DNA of 64,000 bases from Flammulina velutipes. Its lineage: Eukaryota; Basidiomycota; Agaricomycetes; Agaricales; Physalacriaceae. The DNA is taken from contig CM022370.1 in assembly GCA_011800155.1 (NCBI GenBank), forward strand, positions 3,286,001 to 3,350,000. The letters run 5' to 3'. Positions 1-11,046 of the stretch are shown in pieces (the stretch's first letter is position 1; every line of letters begins with the position of its first letter). The notes under the pieces are model-generated. The model searched no databases. It saw nothing but the letters and a program-made list of their open reading frames with translations, and was not told the origin of the DNA. The translations under genes and the position numbers were made by a program.

Positions 1-325
1 CCAAAAGGTGCTCGAAGAGCCTCTTGGTCACACTGTGTCACGAATTGCCGTTTGCGCCAGTGATGCTACTGATGCCGCAATCGGACAGGAAAATCTTCAA
101 CGCAAGGATCAACACAAATTACTTTTATTTTGCATGGGAATCAATGGTGTCCATCAAGATAAGCATGAGGTAGAAAAAAACCGTAGCAACGTAAGATTTT
201 GAACGAAGTTGACGAGTCAATGATAAGGCAAATCACTGACATCACACATAATGCCGCAGCGGCTGTTTGCCGGAAATCGGCATTTCAGGGTTTGTCACGC
301 TGAGACGCATTTGAGCACCTTTTGG
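1..325. repeat. Possible MITE-like element with 13-bp terminal inverted repeats
   Basis: Bases 1-13 (CCAAAAGGTGCTC) are the exact reverse complement of bases 313-325 (GAGCACCTTTTGG). The 300 bases between show no convincing coding frame. This layout fits a small non-autonomous DNA transposon. The left flank lies outside the window, so a target-site duplication cannot be tested and the element could extend further left. No transposase is visible. A chance inverted repeat remains possible. Confidence 0.35.
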
Positions 326-959
326 TGTCTACATAGCTCAACCGCAGGTTGTTTCTTCAGATTATGAGGGAAGTACCATTGTATGCATATCTTCTATCGG
401 TACTGAGAGTCCCAGATTTTTACTGGACGTCGTTCCCAAGATATAAGGCTGGAAAGGTGCCCCATCAATCCATGATCACCTTCATCGCGCGCTGGAAGAG
501 CTTCATCTTTCCCGTTTCCTTAGATATTTGAACTTGTTATAGAGCACTAATAGTACTTTGAATTCACAAAAAGACCGAAGTCGATACCAGTACTCGTTGA
601 GGCTACACTAATTAAATAACCACATCAGGGTGAAAAACCATACCCGGGCATAGGATAGTAACATCCACAGATTTTTGGGAAGTGTTCCAAGGCCCCCATC
701 CGGGATCCCTGGTCGTTCATCAAAGATCAATGTCGACCACCGTACCGTAATTTTATCCATTTATCATCTGCAAATCCACAGTTTAGCGCACAACTTGGGG
801 AGAACGGTGAGAATTTACGCAACGTCTCACCCGCTGCAAAACCTCGGATCTTTTCATATTGTAACAGCACCGGTAAGGTAAGGTAAGACCCTCTACATTC
901 ACATACAACGCCTGATTACATGTGTAATAATTCAGTATAGAACAGATAAGTGATGGTCA
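326..959. other. Intergenic, no gene seen
   Basis: Only short frames without splice or domain support are present. The right end lies downstream of the minus-strand AFG1-like gene and probably holds its 3' UTR. Confidence 0.5.
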
Positions 960-2984
960 TCATCTTTCCTTGTACACACTCGCTCCCTTTCCCCACTGGT
1001 GTCTCGCCCCGTTTCCTCTACCTCCCTTCTCAGAGCCCCAGTCTTCCCTAACACCCCATACATGATCCTCCTTCATTCTCGGGGCGAACTCGTTCGCCCT
1101 GATACTCCCAAAAGCTCCAGAACCCACAACGACATCAGAGGATCTCTCCCACTTCCGTATCTTCGCAGGAAGAGGCTCCCATTTGCCATGGTATCCAGCA
1201 CTGGTCATCTCCACAAGCCGAGAATGAGCGCGCTTGAACGCGAACTGTTCGTCTTTACCTGAATATCATTAACCTTGGGGATACATATCTTGAGAGATAA
1301 CATACCTGAGAAAATGGAAAGGGTTTCCAAAGGCATTGGACTATCCCTCTGGACGTCGGGAGCTACATTTTTGCCTGCCGACCCATCGTACGAGAGGATG
1401 TTTGGCCTATATCCCTCCGCACCATCTGAGACACTAACGCTCTCCTGGAAGATGCTGTCAAGATGTTCTATCGCTCGAGTGTCGGCGTCTTCTACGAAAA
1501 GGTCGTCCAACGAATTCTGGGCAAGACAAACGACACGACATCTGGCTTCGTATAACGCGTCCACGAGGCTAATAAATCGTCGGGCCTGGTTCTTGGAAGA
1601 CGGCAGGCGAATGACTGGAATGTCCGAGATGATAACGGTACTGAACGTAGAAGAGACTGTCAGATAGTCAGCCGGACCCAAAGATTCTTCGCAAAGTTGG
1701 TCGAAGCTAAATGAACAGACGTGGCCCAGGGAAGAAACCTTTGGGACGAAAAGCTGACGCCCGAACACAGGAAGACTAGAAGGAGACCAGTCTGTGGATA
1801 GTTTCTGGATCAGCCTTCAGACGAGATCTCAAAGTCGTATGAGCTTACTTACCGTCATGTAACAACTCGTCAACGACGGCTTGGAACTCCTCTACCTGGT
1901 GGGGTAAAAACCACGTCTTGGCGCCTGTGGTCATCCCCGCAAGAATGCGATAATCCTTCACTTCTTCAACCGCCGAGGAACCCAGCTCGACAACAGGACA
2001 TCGGACCCTCAGAGCGCTTCCAAAGGCACCCAGCCTCTCCTTCTGGACACCATTCACATACAGATCCTCCGGGACGCGATTCGATGTACCCACAACTACG
2101 CCGCCCATCCGCCAATACCACACGAGGACGTCGGATAAAAGGAGCGCGCTGGACACGTCTTGCAACTGAACTTCATCTAGTAGCAGGACATAGGCCTCGC
2201 GAATGAGACGGGATGCAAGTATGTATGGTATTGGAATTGTCATAGGCTGCGACAGGGTAGGCCTGCGAATGCGATCCCACAACGAGTCGACACCACGGCC
2301 GTCGGACTTTTTGAGAAGATGACGGACTTGATCTCGAAGGTCCTTGGTCCAGTTTCCTTCATCGTTGGAATTGGAGACGTGTTCAGCACGCATTCTCTTC
2401 CCTGTTACATCCCAGACATCGCGATACAAGTCAAGGATGAATTGATTGTAATGTTTTCGGATTTTGTATGGTGTCGGAAGGTTGGCGAACCAAGTATCGG
2501 CGATGAAGGTTTTACCTGAACCAGGTAGGCCTGTCAGAAGTAATCCCTGGAAGTAAATAATGAGTTTAATAGACACGCTGAAATAAACAACGGACTTTGG
2601 GCGACTGCAACTCAAGCATCTCGTTAGACAAGTCCTTGGACTTTATGAGATTCTTTAGCGTCGGGTCTGCTGTAACATGGCAGTCGTCATCTATGATAGG
2701 TTGTAGATATGAAATCTGAGTGGGTGTATATCCGCGGAGGTCTTTGCTGAGCCGTCGAAGCTACTGGACAATTTGATGAGCATTGCGGTATGATATAATG
2801 GTATTTAGCGCACCTGCATCAGTACGCGCACTTGATTGTCATCCCATTGGATGTGCCCCAGCTTGCAAAGAGCTTTATAGTGGTCTAAGACATCCCCGCA
2901 TGCGATCTCCGTCGAAGTTGACATCCTACGGTTTCCCAACGGTGTTCGTCGTCGCCAAACGTTCAGGAATCGTCTGTTGTACAT
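960..2984 (-). CDS. AFG1: AFG1-like mitochondrial AAA-type ATPase (LACE1/ZapE family)
   Basis: Predicted P-loop ATPase of the AFG1/LACE1 family, which acts in mitochondria in turnover of misfolded inner-membrane (respiratory complex) proteins. Four coding blocks read from right to left. The first ATG at 2984 opens an Arg-rich stretch (MYNRRFLNVWRRR) that suits a mitochondrial presequence. Next comes the domain typical of the family: Walker A GLPGSGKT near 2530, Walker B VLLLDEVQ near 2180, and VVVGTSNR near 2090. The last exon carries DEQFAFKRAHSRLVEMTS, close to the family's C-terminal signature. That motif is only restored when a 50-nt intron near 1270-1315 is removed. A longer N-terminus from 3173 is in frame but would overlap the start of the divergent FKBP gene, so I prefer 2984. 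The two genes share a promoter of about 100 bp. Confidence 0.85.
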
Positions 2985-3087
2985 GGTTGGGCGGCATAAA
3001 TTAGGAGGAAGGTAGAATAAAGATGAATGTCGGTGGTGGTCTGATGGCAAATGCCCACGCTCTAACTTTGCTTCAACTTGAACCATC

Positions 3088-3718
3088 ATGCAGCTTTTTG
3101 GATTCGTGTCTCTATTCGTCTTCGTCGCAACGGCGCTCGCCGCTGAGGCTCCTACAGAGCTTGTCATTGACACGACTTATTTGCCGGACAACTGCCATGT
3201 CAAGGCCAAAACTGGGGATTCCATTCGTGTTCACTACGTACGCCTTTACCTGACAACGGCCGTCTACTTTTAAATTTAATGCTTTTTAGACGGGGAAACT
3301 CTTCACGACGAACACCAAATTTGATTCTAGGTGAGCAGTTTTGCCAGCTTTTGCAAGTTTCAAGCTGATATTTTCTATAGCTTTGACCGCGACTCGCCCC
3401 TTCCCCTCACACGTAAGTATCAAGTCTACGCACACCTGACCAGTGTTGACCGTTGTTAAAATAGTGGGCATTGGTCAAGTGATCTCTGGATGGGACGAGG
3501 GCCTACAGGGAATGTGCGTTAATGAGAAACGGACGCTAACCATCCCTTCCCATAAAGCTTACGGTGCGCGGCTTGACCTTCGTCCTCTGATTCTTCCCAG
3601 TGCTCACGCAATATTCATGTCAGGTCCCCGTGGCTTTGGAAGTGTTATCCCAGCCAACTCAGCCCTGGTCTTCGACGTGGAACTAGTTGGTCTCGACAGC
3701 AAACGTGACGAATTGTAG
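3088..3718 (+). CDS. FKBP2: Secretory-pathway FKBP-type peptidyl-prolyl isomerase
   Basis: FK506-binding cis-trans prolyl isomerase of the ER lumen type (FKBP2/Fpr2). The protein starts with a signal peptide ([19 protein letters not shown]), then [20 protein letters not shown] and GDSIRVHY. The FKBP core [20 protein letters not shown] and [20 protein letters not shown] follow after removal of several short introns (near 3236-3289, 3332-3380, 3412-3463 and 3563-3623). The last residues are KRDEL, whose terminal RDEL is a variant of the HDEL/KDEL ER-retention signal. This agrees with the signal peptide and places the enzyme in the ER. Length (about 140 aa) is normal for the family. It is divergent from the AFG1-like gene. 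Confidence 0.85.
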
Positions 3719-4094
3719 TTTTGTTGTCGTGTTTATGCTTCCGCTAAAATGACAGATGCTCCACAACCGTATCATTTCAATCTGTGTCCGTCAAATCCGA
3801 AAGGCACCGCCTCATTCTGCATTCTGCGTCCTCCTCTCGTCGATGCTACGTTGGACGCGGAATAGTCACTGTACAGCAGTGTATGGAAGGTAAACTCTTT
3901 CTTGACCTAGCGCCTCCTCGTCTCGGACTGCTGGTTCACGAGACTGAGTTGTGTTTAATTTAAGCCGGAACTTGCGTACCTCCTTCTCGGCAAATCTTGG
4001 AATCGAGTCATAAAATGTTCTACCACGACCATCTAAAAGCTGACCCATTCAACACACTATCGTTATCTGCCTTTGACCCCATACTTGGATAACC

Positions 4095-6035
4095 ATGAAC
4101 GCCAAAGATTTCTCTCATCACGTTAATGCCCTCTCCAAAGGGCGGAAACCTTCACCTCTCAAGGGTAGGCTACAGTTCTTTTCCTATGATTATTGTTGTG
4201 CTAACGCGTACGAAAATAGATATTTTCCAATTCATGACTCTTGATGGCATGGTCAATCTTGCTGGAGGATTGCCACATCCTTCTCTCTTCCCCTACGTCA
4301 ACCTCGAGGCCGACATCTACACCCCCAGCGCGTCTTTGGGCCTCGATGTCTCCCAGGACCTCCAGCACGTCTCTATATCCAAGTTTGGAACCCCAGAAGA
4401 CCCAGTGGATCTATCTTCGAGTTTGCAGTATTGTGAGTATCCTCGTTCTCCATGAAGTCAACAACTCACAATCATCCCCTGGTAGCTACCTGTCATGGCA
4501 TGAAATGGTTGCGGGATTACATGTACCAGTTCACATTGCGCGTGTATAAACCGGCTTACGGGGATTTTGAAGTGCTGGTCAACAGTGGGAACACGGATGG
4601 CTGGAACAAAGTCGTGCAACTGCTTTGGTGGGTGCGCTTGTTGCCCAGTGTTACAAGCTCACGCTGAATATCTTTCTAGTGATGAGGGTGAATACATCAT
4701 CACCGAGAGACATACATATCCTAGCGCCCAAGCCATGTGGATACCTATGGGATGCAAGGGTGTTCCCGGTATGTTGTTCCTCCCAGAATTCGGGTACGAG
4801 TCACTGACATCTTATAGTTGAGATTGATGGCGAGGGCGTCTGCGTGGATGCCTTCGAAGATGTTCTGAAGAACTGGGGCACTACCCATCCTGGTGTCAAG
4901 CCTCCCCATGTTTTCTAGTAAGTGGTTTCCTCACCTTTAAGTCCTACGTTTTAATTATTTTTGTTATCAAGTACCATACCGACAGGTCAGAACCCCACAG
5001 GGTGCACTATGTCTAACCAGAGAAAACAAGAAATTTACGCCCTGTGTTCCAAATACGGTACGTGTGTTTCTCCTCAATGTAAGACCGTCTCCACTAATCT
5101 CTATCCAGACCTCATAATAGTCGAGGACGATCCCTACTACTTTCTTCAATTCGATCAATACCTTCTCGGTCAGAAGCATGCTGAGCCTAAACCGTTCGAC
5201 GAAACAACATTCATCGACTCACTCGCCAAGTCCTTCCTTCACTTCGATACCGAAGGACGCGTTATCCGTCTCGATACCTTCAGCAAGACGCTAGCACCAG
5301 GTACCCGTCTAGGATGGTTCACCGCGAATCCTTTATTCACCGAACGTCTGCTTCGTGCGACGGAGGTGACCACCCAAACGCCTTCTGGGTTCAGCCAGGC
5401 CATCACCATCAGACTACTCCAATCCTGGGGCCCGGGATTAAGCGGCTACCTTTTGTGGCTGTCGAGAATCCGCGAGGTGTATGAGACGCGAAGGACGTGG
5501 ATGTGCGATGCGCTCGCGGCTTCCTTCGATATCACCGAAGGTACAGAGAGTGAAGGCTATGTCGTCTACGCTAAAGGCACTAGGACCAAACTCTTCAGCT
5601 TCATTGCGCCAGTAGCGGGGATGTTCGTGTGGTGCAAATTACATTTGGAGGACAACGCGGTCTATCAGGCCATGAAAACGTTGCACGAAGACCCCCAGGC
5701 GGAATACGAGAAGAAGTTATGGATGGAATTGGTCAGCGAGAAGGTCAGTCAGCAGGAAAACTTAAGCCTCTCGACAACTAAACAAATCTCAGGTCCTTCT
5801 CACTCCTGGATCTTACTATACGCCTTATGAAGGCAAAGGTGAACGCAAGGTCTCCGCGGCTGGCGGTAAAGAGAACGAGATATTCTTCAGACTGGCATTT
5901 TCCATGTCGACAGTACGTACCTCTTTCTAGCCTACAGCATGCTCATTAACGATTTGGAAACAGAAACCTGAAATGGAACTAGGCATTGAGAGGATGGCCC
6001 AAGCACTTTCCCATGCTTGGGGCATCAAGAAATAA
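4095..6035 (+). CDS. PLP-dependent aromatic/2-aminoadipate-type aminotransferase
   Basis: Fold-type I, class I/II aminotransferase resembling fungal Aro8 and kynurenine/aminoadipate aminotransferases; it would move amino groups between aromatic or other amino acids and 2-oxo acids. The start ATG at 4095 gives MNAKDFSHHVNALSKGRKPS, the usual fungal N-terminus, followed by LDGMVNLAGGLPHPSLFPY. Visible motifs are PTGQNPTGCTMS, VEDDPYYFLQF (cofactor-binding Asp and Tyr) and TFSKTLAPGTRLGW, where the Lys is the PLP Schiff-base residue. At least six short introns are needed, the last before KPEMELGIERMAQAL. The stop is at 6033-6035. The substrate cannot be fixed from sequence. Confidence 0.85.
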
Positions 6036-6316
6036 AATGAGTAACAACGCGTCGCCGAAACAAGTGTTCAACCACTTGCGGCGTGCATATTTATCACTCT
6101 ACCTAGAAGTAGATCGGACAATTTTGAAATGACATGCAGACGTTTGTGACTACATTATCATAGACGAAGGACAACAGACGGCCGTTTCAATTGAGCTCGG
6201 AATTTCACACCCATTTGAACTGCCTCAGATTCAAGGAAGGCGGTAGGTTATATAAATTAGATGCACAGAAGTGGATATCATCTAGTAGTGTCACAATAAA
6301 TAGTGTGATATCTGTC

Positions 6317-7514
6317 CTACGGCGATGGATTGAGAAGACGGTTGGCCATCTCAAATCCGAGGAAGGTGGCGCCGTTTGCAAACGGAGATCTAAGAAGCCT
6401 GGTATCAGAAAGGAAAGAGAAGATGTTACATCCTTCCTCACCTAATGAGAGTTGGCCCAAGCCCGCGGGTAAATGCTTTGATGCCCTCCGCACGCCACAC
6501 AGTCTTGACACAATTCCATGCCGATGTGTACTTTTGGCCAGTCGCTGGCGAAAACCCGTCGGTTTGCATCCTAGATTTTATCATATCGATGGGATAAATT
6601 ACAGCCCATAGCTGTTCAAAAACAGCAATCAAGATCGAGTGGACAGCAAAAGGAGGAAGACGTACTGCGTATCCGGCAGCGGCACCAAAGAGAACAGCAT
6701 TAGCAGGATTGATTTGATCTCGACGAATGCCTTTGGACGCCATTTCCCTCTGCACTAATTTTTCGTATGCCAAAAAGTATACACCGTATCCTGTGGCTTC
6801 GCGGAGGAGAGTGACGCCTTGTCCCTTGTAGATTCCTTGGATGCCGTGAGAAACGAAGATCTTCTTAATGGCGTCCCATGGGCCAGAGTATATGGGATTC
6901 TTCGCGGGTTGAGTCTGAAGCCCTGTTGGCGTTATGTATCAATAGAGTAATCAGAAACGAGAGCCGTGAGCTGAACTCACGGATACGGATGTGCTCTACG
7001 GGTCCGGAGACCACACCATTGGCAAGACCTGCCAGAACACCGGATACAACGAGCTGAGATCCTGTGAGGTTGCCTACGCCTTTCTGGATGTTTTGTTCGG
7101 TGTAGAATCGCTTCATGTATTCTATGACACCAAATTGGATGGAGACACAGACACCGATACCAAGTAAAGGTGTCAGAGTTCCCTTGAAGGCGCGTGAGCG
7201 AGACGAGGTTGAGCAGTCAAAGCGGACACACCTTGTAGAACGCCAATGGGCCTTCGTTCTTTAAGATCCCTCCTGCGCAATGCATCATGCCGCTATACGT
7301 TCCTTTGGAAGCCGTTTGCATGCGCTGAGAGTCTTTAGTAATCGCATCTAACATGTCCGAGGGCGTACTCACGACTTTAACGATGTCGAAAGGCTGGCCG
7401 ACCAGAACCTAGTCATAATTCGTGTTTAGTTTTCGCTGGTACAAAGTAGATATTACTTGCTTGGCAGACTCCACCAGCAGTTCCAGCGGTGACATCCTTT
7501 AGAGTTTTTGACAT
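6317..7514 (-). CDS. Mitochondrial carrier protein, YMC1/carnitine-carrier-like
   Basis: Inner-membrane solute carrier of the SLC25 family with three repeats. The ATG at 7514 gives MSKTLKDVTAGTAGGVCQ. The three repeat signatures are visible: QPFDIVK in repeat 1, GPVEHIRIR in repeat 2 and YPIDMIKSRMQTD in repeat 3. GTLTPLLGIGVCVSIQFGV and SPFANGATFLGFEMANRLL are close to yeast Ymc1/Ymc2 and the carnitine/acylcarnitine subgroup. The model needs about five short introns. The final one (near 6404-6447) joins GPTLIR to the C-terminal SPFANGATF block, without which repeat 3 is cut short. The exact substrate (amino acid or carnitine) is not determinable here. Confidence 0.85.
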
Positions 7515-7683
7515 CGTCCGAGTGCAAAGCTGACCAGAGGAAAGGAGCGGAAGGTTGTTAACTTGAACATTGCAGTAAATCTCGAAAATAGCGCATCGGC
7601 CAAATAGAGCAACACATCAATCCCGATAAGATACGCCACGTGGAGCGCGTTTTCTGCTCCTTCCATCAAAAATTCTTGCTTAA

Positions 7684-9456
7684 ATGTCCGAGGCAGCTAT
7701 GGACGTCGACAATATTAACGGAGATGCTGATTGGGATGAAGAGGACAGCGAGGACGACATTGATCTCTCGGCTCAACGTCTACGAGCAGAACTTCTGGCA
7801 GATATCAGCAGAGCAAATGCAGCGAACACGTCCCTCGTGACTTCCAACCACATACCGCCTCCGCCTCTGCCTCCACCACCGCAAACAGGGCCTTCTTCAG
7901 AGCTCTCTAGAAAGGAGCAGGCCATACTAGCCACGATGAGGAATATTCTCTCTTTTTTGGACAGCGATGTCCCAGCTCGGGGTGAGCTAGATACATCCGT
8001 AGTGCCAGCCCTCGGAAACGCTAGCGTATTCAACGTCCTCACGTCGTCTGTATCGTCTGGACGCGTCCCCACGGAGATTGCCATACCCCTCCACCAGTCG
8101 ATCGTAGCACTCGTTCGCAGTGACAATTTATTTGGAAATCAACGCCATTCTAACGCGTCCGCTATCCAACTCGATCTGGGTAAACGCAAACGGGAACAGG
8201 ATGACGTCGGTCCAGATGCCCTCAAGAAGCGCACCTACGCGCAGCATTACGATCTCAACGCGCAACTCATGGAAGCCGTAGGCGTCGTCAGCCACACTTT
8301 AACTTCTTCCTCCAACCATCCTCTCGACCCCGCCCTAATTACATCTATCCAACTACAGCTTCATCAAATCTTTCTTTTCGCTGTCACTTCTTCCCCTCGC
8401 GCAGGTCTAGGAATGAACGCTCTGCAAGAAATTGGCGGCTTAATCCAGGTCATTGGCGTCCTTACTGGGATTCAAATTGGTCAAAACCCACCGCCGGCGC
8501 AAAATCCTCAATTCAACGTCATTGGTACCGCTGTCTATCCATGTCTTACTGGGGGCTGTCAAAAAACCTTTGCTCGCTTATTCAATCTTCGTGCTCATCA
8601 GCGTGTCCACGCGGTTGAGCGACCATACCGTTGCATGCACTGCCCGGCATCCTTCGTTCGCAATCATGACCTCAAACGACACGTGAAGCTACACGATAAC
8701 AAGGCGTGGAAGTGCTCTGGATGCGACAAGACTTTTTCGCGAAGGGACGCGATCAAAAGGCACAAGAAACTCAGCGAGAGCCACGGTCCCAAGGGCGAAG
8801 CTTGTGTTACTGGCGAAATCATAGAGGTCGTAAACGACGACCCCGAAGAGGGAGCGCGAGAAGAGAAGCGTGCGAAGATGTGGAACGGGATCGCAGTCAG
8901 CGTAGCTACTGCCGGTATGAGCGACATCGAAGAAGGCGAAATACAACCTTCCGTTCTGTCCGGCCTACAGACCACTGTGTTAACGTTACATCCACTTCTA
9001 CAAGGTCGTGTTTCTGCAGCCCTTGGGGCGACCACCGCACCTATCGTACCACCGACCACAGATGCTGCCCGAAGTCAAGCCACGCTGGCGAGTGTTATTG
9101 CACGCGCCCAGGTCCAACAACCTACCCCGTCCAGCGCGCCTGCACCGTCCCAGCATCCGCCCGAAGGAAACGCGAACCCCGACGCCGATGCAGTCCCCGC
9201 TCCCGCCACCCCGGATGCCCCAGAAAGTCAACCTCCCTCACTGTCTATGTATGGTCTATCCGACGAGCAGACCCAAATGCTGGAGCAAGCAATAGCTGGT
9301 GCCGCTTTTGCAGCTCAAGCACAGGCGGAAGCGGAAGCTGCTCTAGAGGAGGAAGACGAAGACGACATGGAAGACGACGCAGAATACGACGAAGACGAGG
9401 GTGAAGACATGGAACTCGTACCCATCCCAGGATTAGCAACATCGTCGTCGTCATAA
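7684..9456 (+). CDS. C2H2 zinc-finger protein, probable transcription factor
   Basis: A single-exon reading frame of 590 aa. Three adjacent C2H2 fingers lie at about residues 285-370: CxxxxC-x12-HxxxH in the finger containing TFARLFNLRAHQRVH, then CMHCPASFVRNHDLKRHVKLH split as two Cys and two His, then CSGCDKTFSRRDAIKRHKK with a longer His spacing. The N-terminus is acidic (WDEEDSEDDID) and Pro-rich. The C-terminus is Ala/Pro-rich and ends in a long Asp/Glu tract, a common activation or chromatin-binding type tail. A nuclear DNA-binding role follows from the fingers. The target genes are unknown. It is divergent from the carrier gene, with 169 bp between start codons. Confidence 0.85.
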   Translation: MSEAAMDVDNINGDADWDEEDSEDDIDLSAQRLRAELLADISRANAANTSLVTSNHIPPPPLPPPPQTGPSSELSRKEQAILATMRNILSFLDSDVPARGELDTSVVPALGNASVFNVLTSSVSSGRVPTEIAIPLHQSIVALVRSDNLFGNQRHSNASAIQLDLGKRKREQDDVGPDALKKRTYAQHYDLNAQLMEAVGVVSHTLTSSSNHPLDPALITSIQLQLHQIFLFAVTSSPRAGLGMNALQEIGGLIQVIGVLTGIQIGQNPPPAQNPQFNVIGTAVYPCLTGGCQKTFARLFNLRAHQRVHAVERPYRCMHCPASFVRNHDLKRHVKLHDNKAWKCSGCDKTFSRRDAIKRHKKLSESHGPKGEACVTGEIIEVVNDDPEEGAREEKRAKMWNGIAVSVATAGMSDIEEGEIQPSVLSGLQTTVLTLHPLLQGRVSAALGATTAPIVPPTTDAARSQATLASVIARAQVQQPTPSSAPAPSQHPPEGNANPDADAVPAPATPDAPESQPPSLSMYGLSDEQTQMLEQAIAGAAFAAQAQAEAEAALEEEDEDDMEDDAEYDEDEGEDMELVPIPGLATSSSS

Positions 9457-9679
9457 AGTCGTTGAAATTATTACAAGGTAAGCAATATCGCTCATAAATA
9501 CGCGAATATTTAATACAACAACTGTCTGTCTTGCAGCATCAAGAATGTTTCCGAAATCTGCGCGCGGAGCATTACGTGACTGCTATCTGGAGCCAAGGCA
9601 ATCGAGAGAGCGCGTACCGAAGAATACATAGTCGTGATCACGTCGTTGTCGTTGTCGTGGGAGGGTATTTCGTCAACGA

Positions 9680-10064
9680 TCATAGCTTCGTCCTGTGAAT
9701 CCGCCGCTTAGGATGGGTGTATTGGCGTTCCGCCTCCTCCTGCATCTTCCGCCATCGTTCCCTAGTCTCCGCCGACTCTCGCTTCCATGCCTCTGATATT
9801 GCCTCGGCGGGTGACAACTTGGGACTCGGATGGGGACTTGGAGGACTGTGTTCCCGCTTCTTATGGCGAGAGTCGGACGGGTTGTGGGTCATCTGTCGGC
9901 GATCGTCGGGGTCGAGACGATGTAAAGCAAAAGTCAAGAAGTACCTTGTTTACTCTAGGAACGTCAACGATATAGCATTGAGGAAACACTGTTGTTGCGT
10001 TCTTATATATCAAGTCATCACGCCTAGGGGCGTGGCTCGAGGACAATGGACGGTAGCAGGGCAT
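9680..10064 (-). CDS. Small hypothetical protein with weak HMG-box-like helix pair
   Basis: Tentative two-exon model. Exon 1 starts at ATG 10064 (MPCYRPLSSSHAPRRD). A GTACTT...GACAG intron of about 50 nt near 9890-9944 joins it in phase 0 to MTHNPSDSRHKKREHS and a charged segment with AEAISEAWKRESAETRERW and KMQEEAERQYTHPKRRIH. The spacing of Trp, Glu and Arg residues recalls the second and third helices of HMG boxes, but the first-helix signature (RPxNAF) is not seen. It could also be a charged low-complexity protein or a shadow. It ends convergently 223 bp from the zinc-finger gene. Confidence 0.3.
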
Positions 10065-11046
10065 GTCAGGTTGTTTCGCACCCCGGACTACAAAGGATGC
10101 CCTAAAACAGGCAAGTTCAAGGCATGCTTTCTACGGACGGTATTCGGAAGATCCCGTTTCGGACGAATGGGTCAAGAAAACCATTGTGTGCACCTCTACG
10201 AGTCAATGCGCAATTTGACATATCACCGTGGAATGGAGAGTGATCAGGAGGAAATCATAGGGATTCGCAGAAATGGAAGTTCGGCATCTATGATGTTGGG
10301 ATGGCATGGACATTGGATGGTGTACATGAGAGGCAGGTTAGATTTGGACACTATCCTCAAGACGTACGCTGCGAGATATTCTCCAGCATTCACTTGCTAC
10401 CCACAATGACAGCGGAGGATGTTTCATCATCGCATTGTTGTACGTCAGTAAAGAGATAATCTCTATTTCTTGATCTGCCGCGAGGCAGAGAAAACGGAGA
10501 AAACTTCGTGAACCTGGGAGGAAACGCCTCCATTCCTCGTACTTGTTCCTATTGCAACACAAAGGTACCGAGGGAATCGTTTAATTGATCGAGGAATCCC
10601 ACTGTCGGATCGGAATACGACAGATACAGCGTAATGATCCGGTGAACTACACCTCCCGCCTCGATGCGCGCCCGCACCATCGACTACGTTACCCACCACG
10701 CTGCTACACGCTGCAGCGGTTCTGCGCCTCAGACCTTGATCGTAACTACGTTTGAGGGTTTGCCTACGGAGATCCACGCGTTAGTGGCGTGGCGTGTCGA
10801 AGTCCTTGCAACCCAGTGCCCAATTGAATTACTGACCATCGTGTGGCTTTACATCAACATGAGGAAGATCTGGAGAACGACAATACACCACGGGGTACCT
10901 CTCTGGAACCGATAAAGACTCGGAGAAGCTGAAGAAGTATCCGATGCCGCAGGTGCGTTGGCGGAACCGGTCGTGCTTGCAGGTTGCGAAGCGGGTGGGG
11001 ACCTTGTCTCGTCTGACGCAGCTGACACTACAAGAGATAAGCAACG
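10065..11046. other. Intergenic, no gene supported
   Basis: Several frames of 70-100 codons exist on both strands, but they carry no recognised motif and no consistent splice sites. The right part is the 3' flank of the chitinase gene. Confidence 0.4.

Noticed and set aside
8706..9404. Long Arg-rich frame overlapping the zinc-finger gene
   Set aside because: It is a shadow of the acidic and Pro/Ala-rich zinc-finger protein in another frame.
9717..10409. 230-codon plus-strand frame
   Set aside because: No recognised motif, odd composition, and it overlaps a better (though weak) minus-strand two-exon model. Probably chance.
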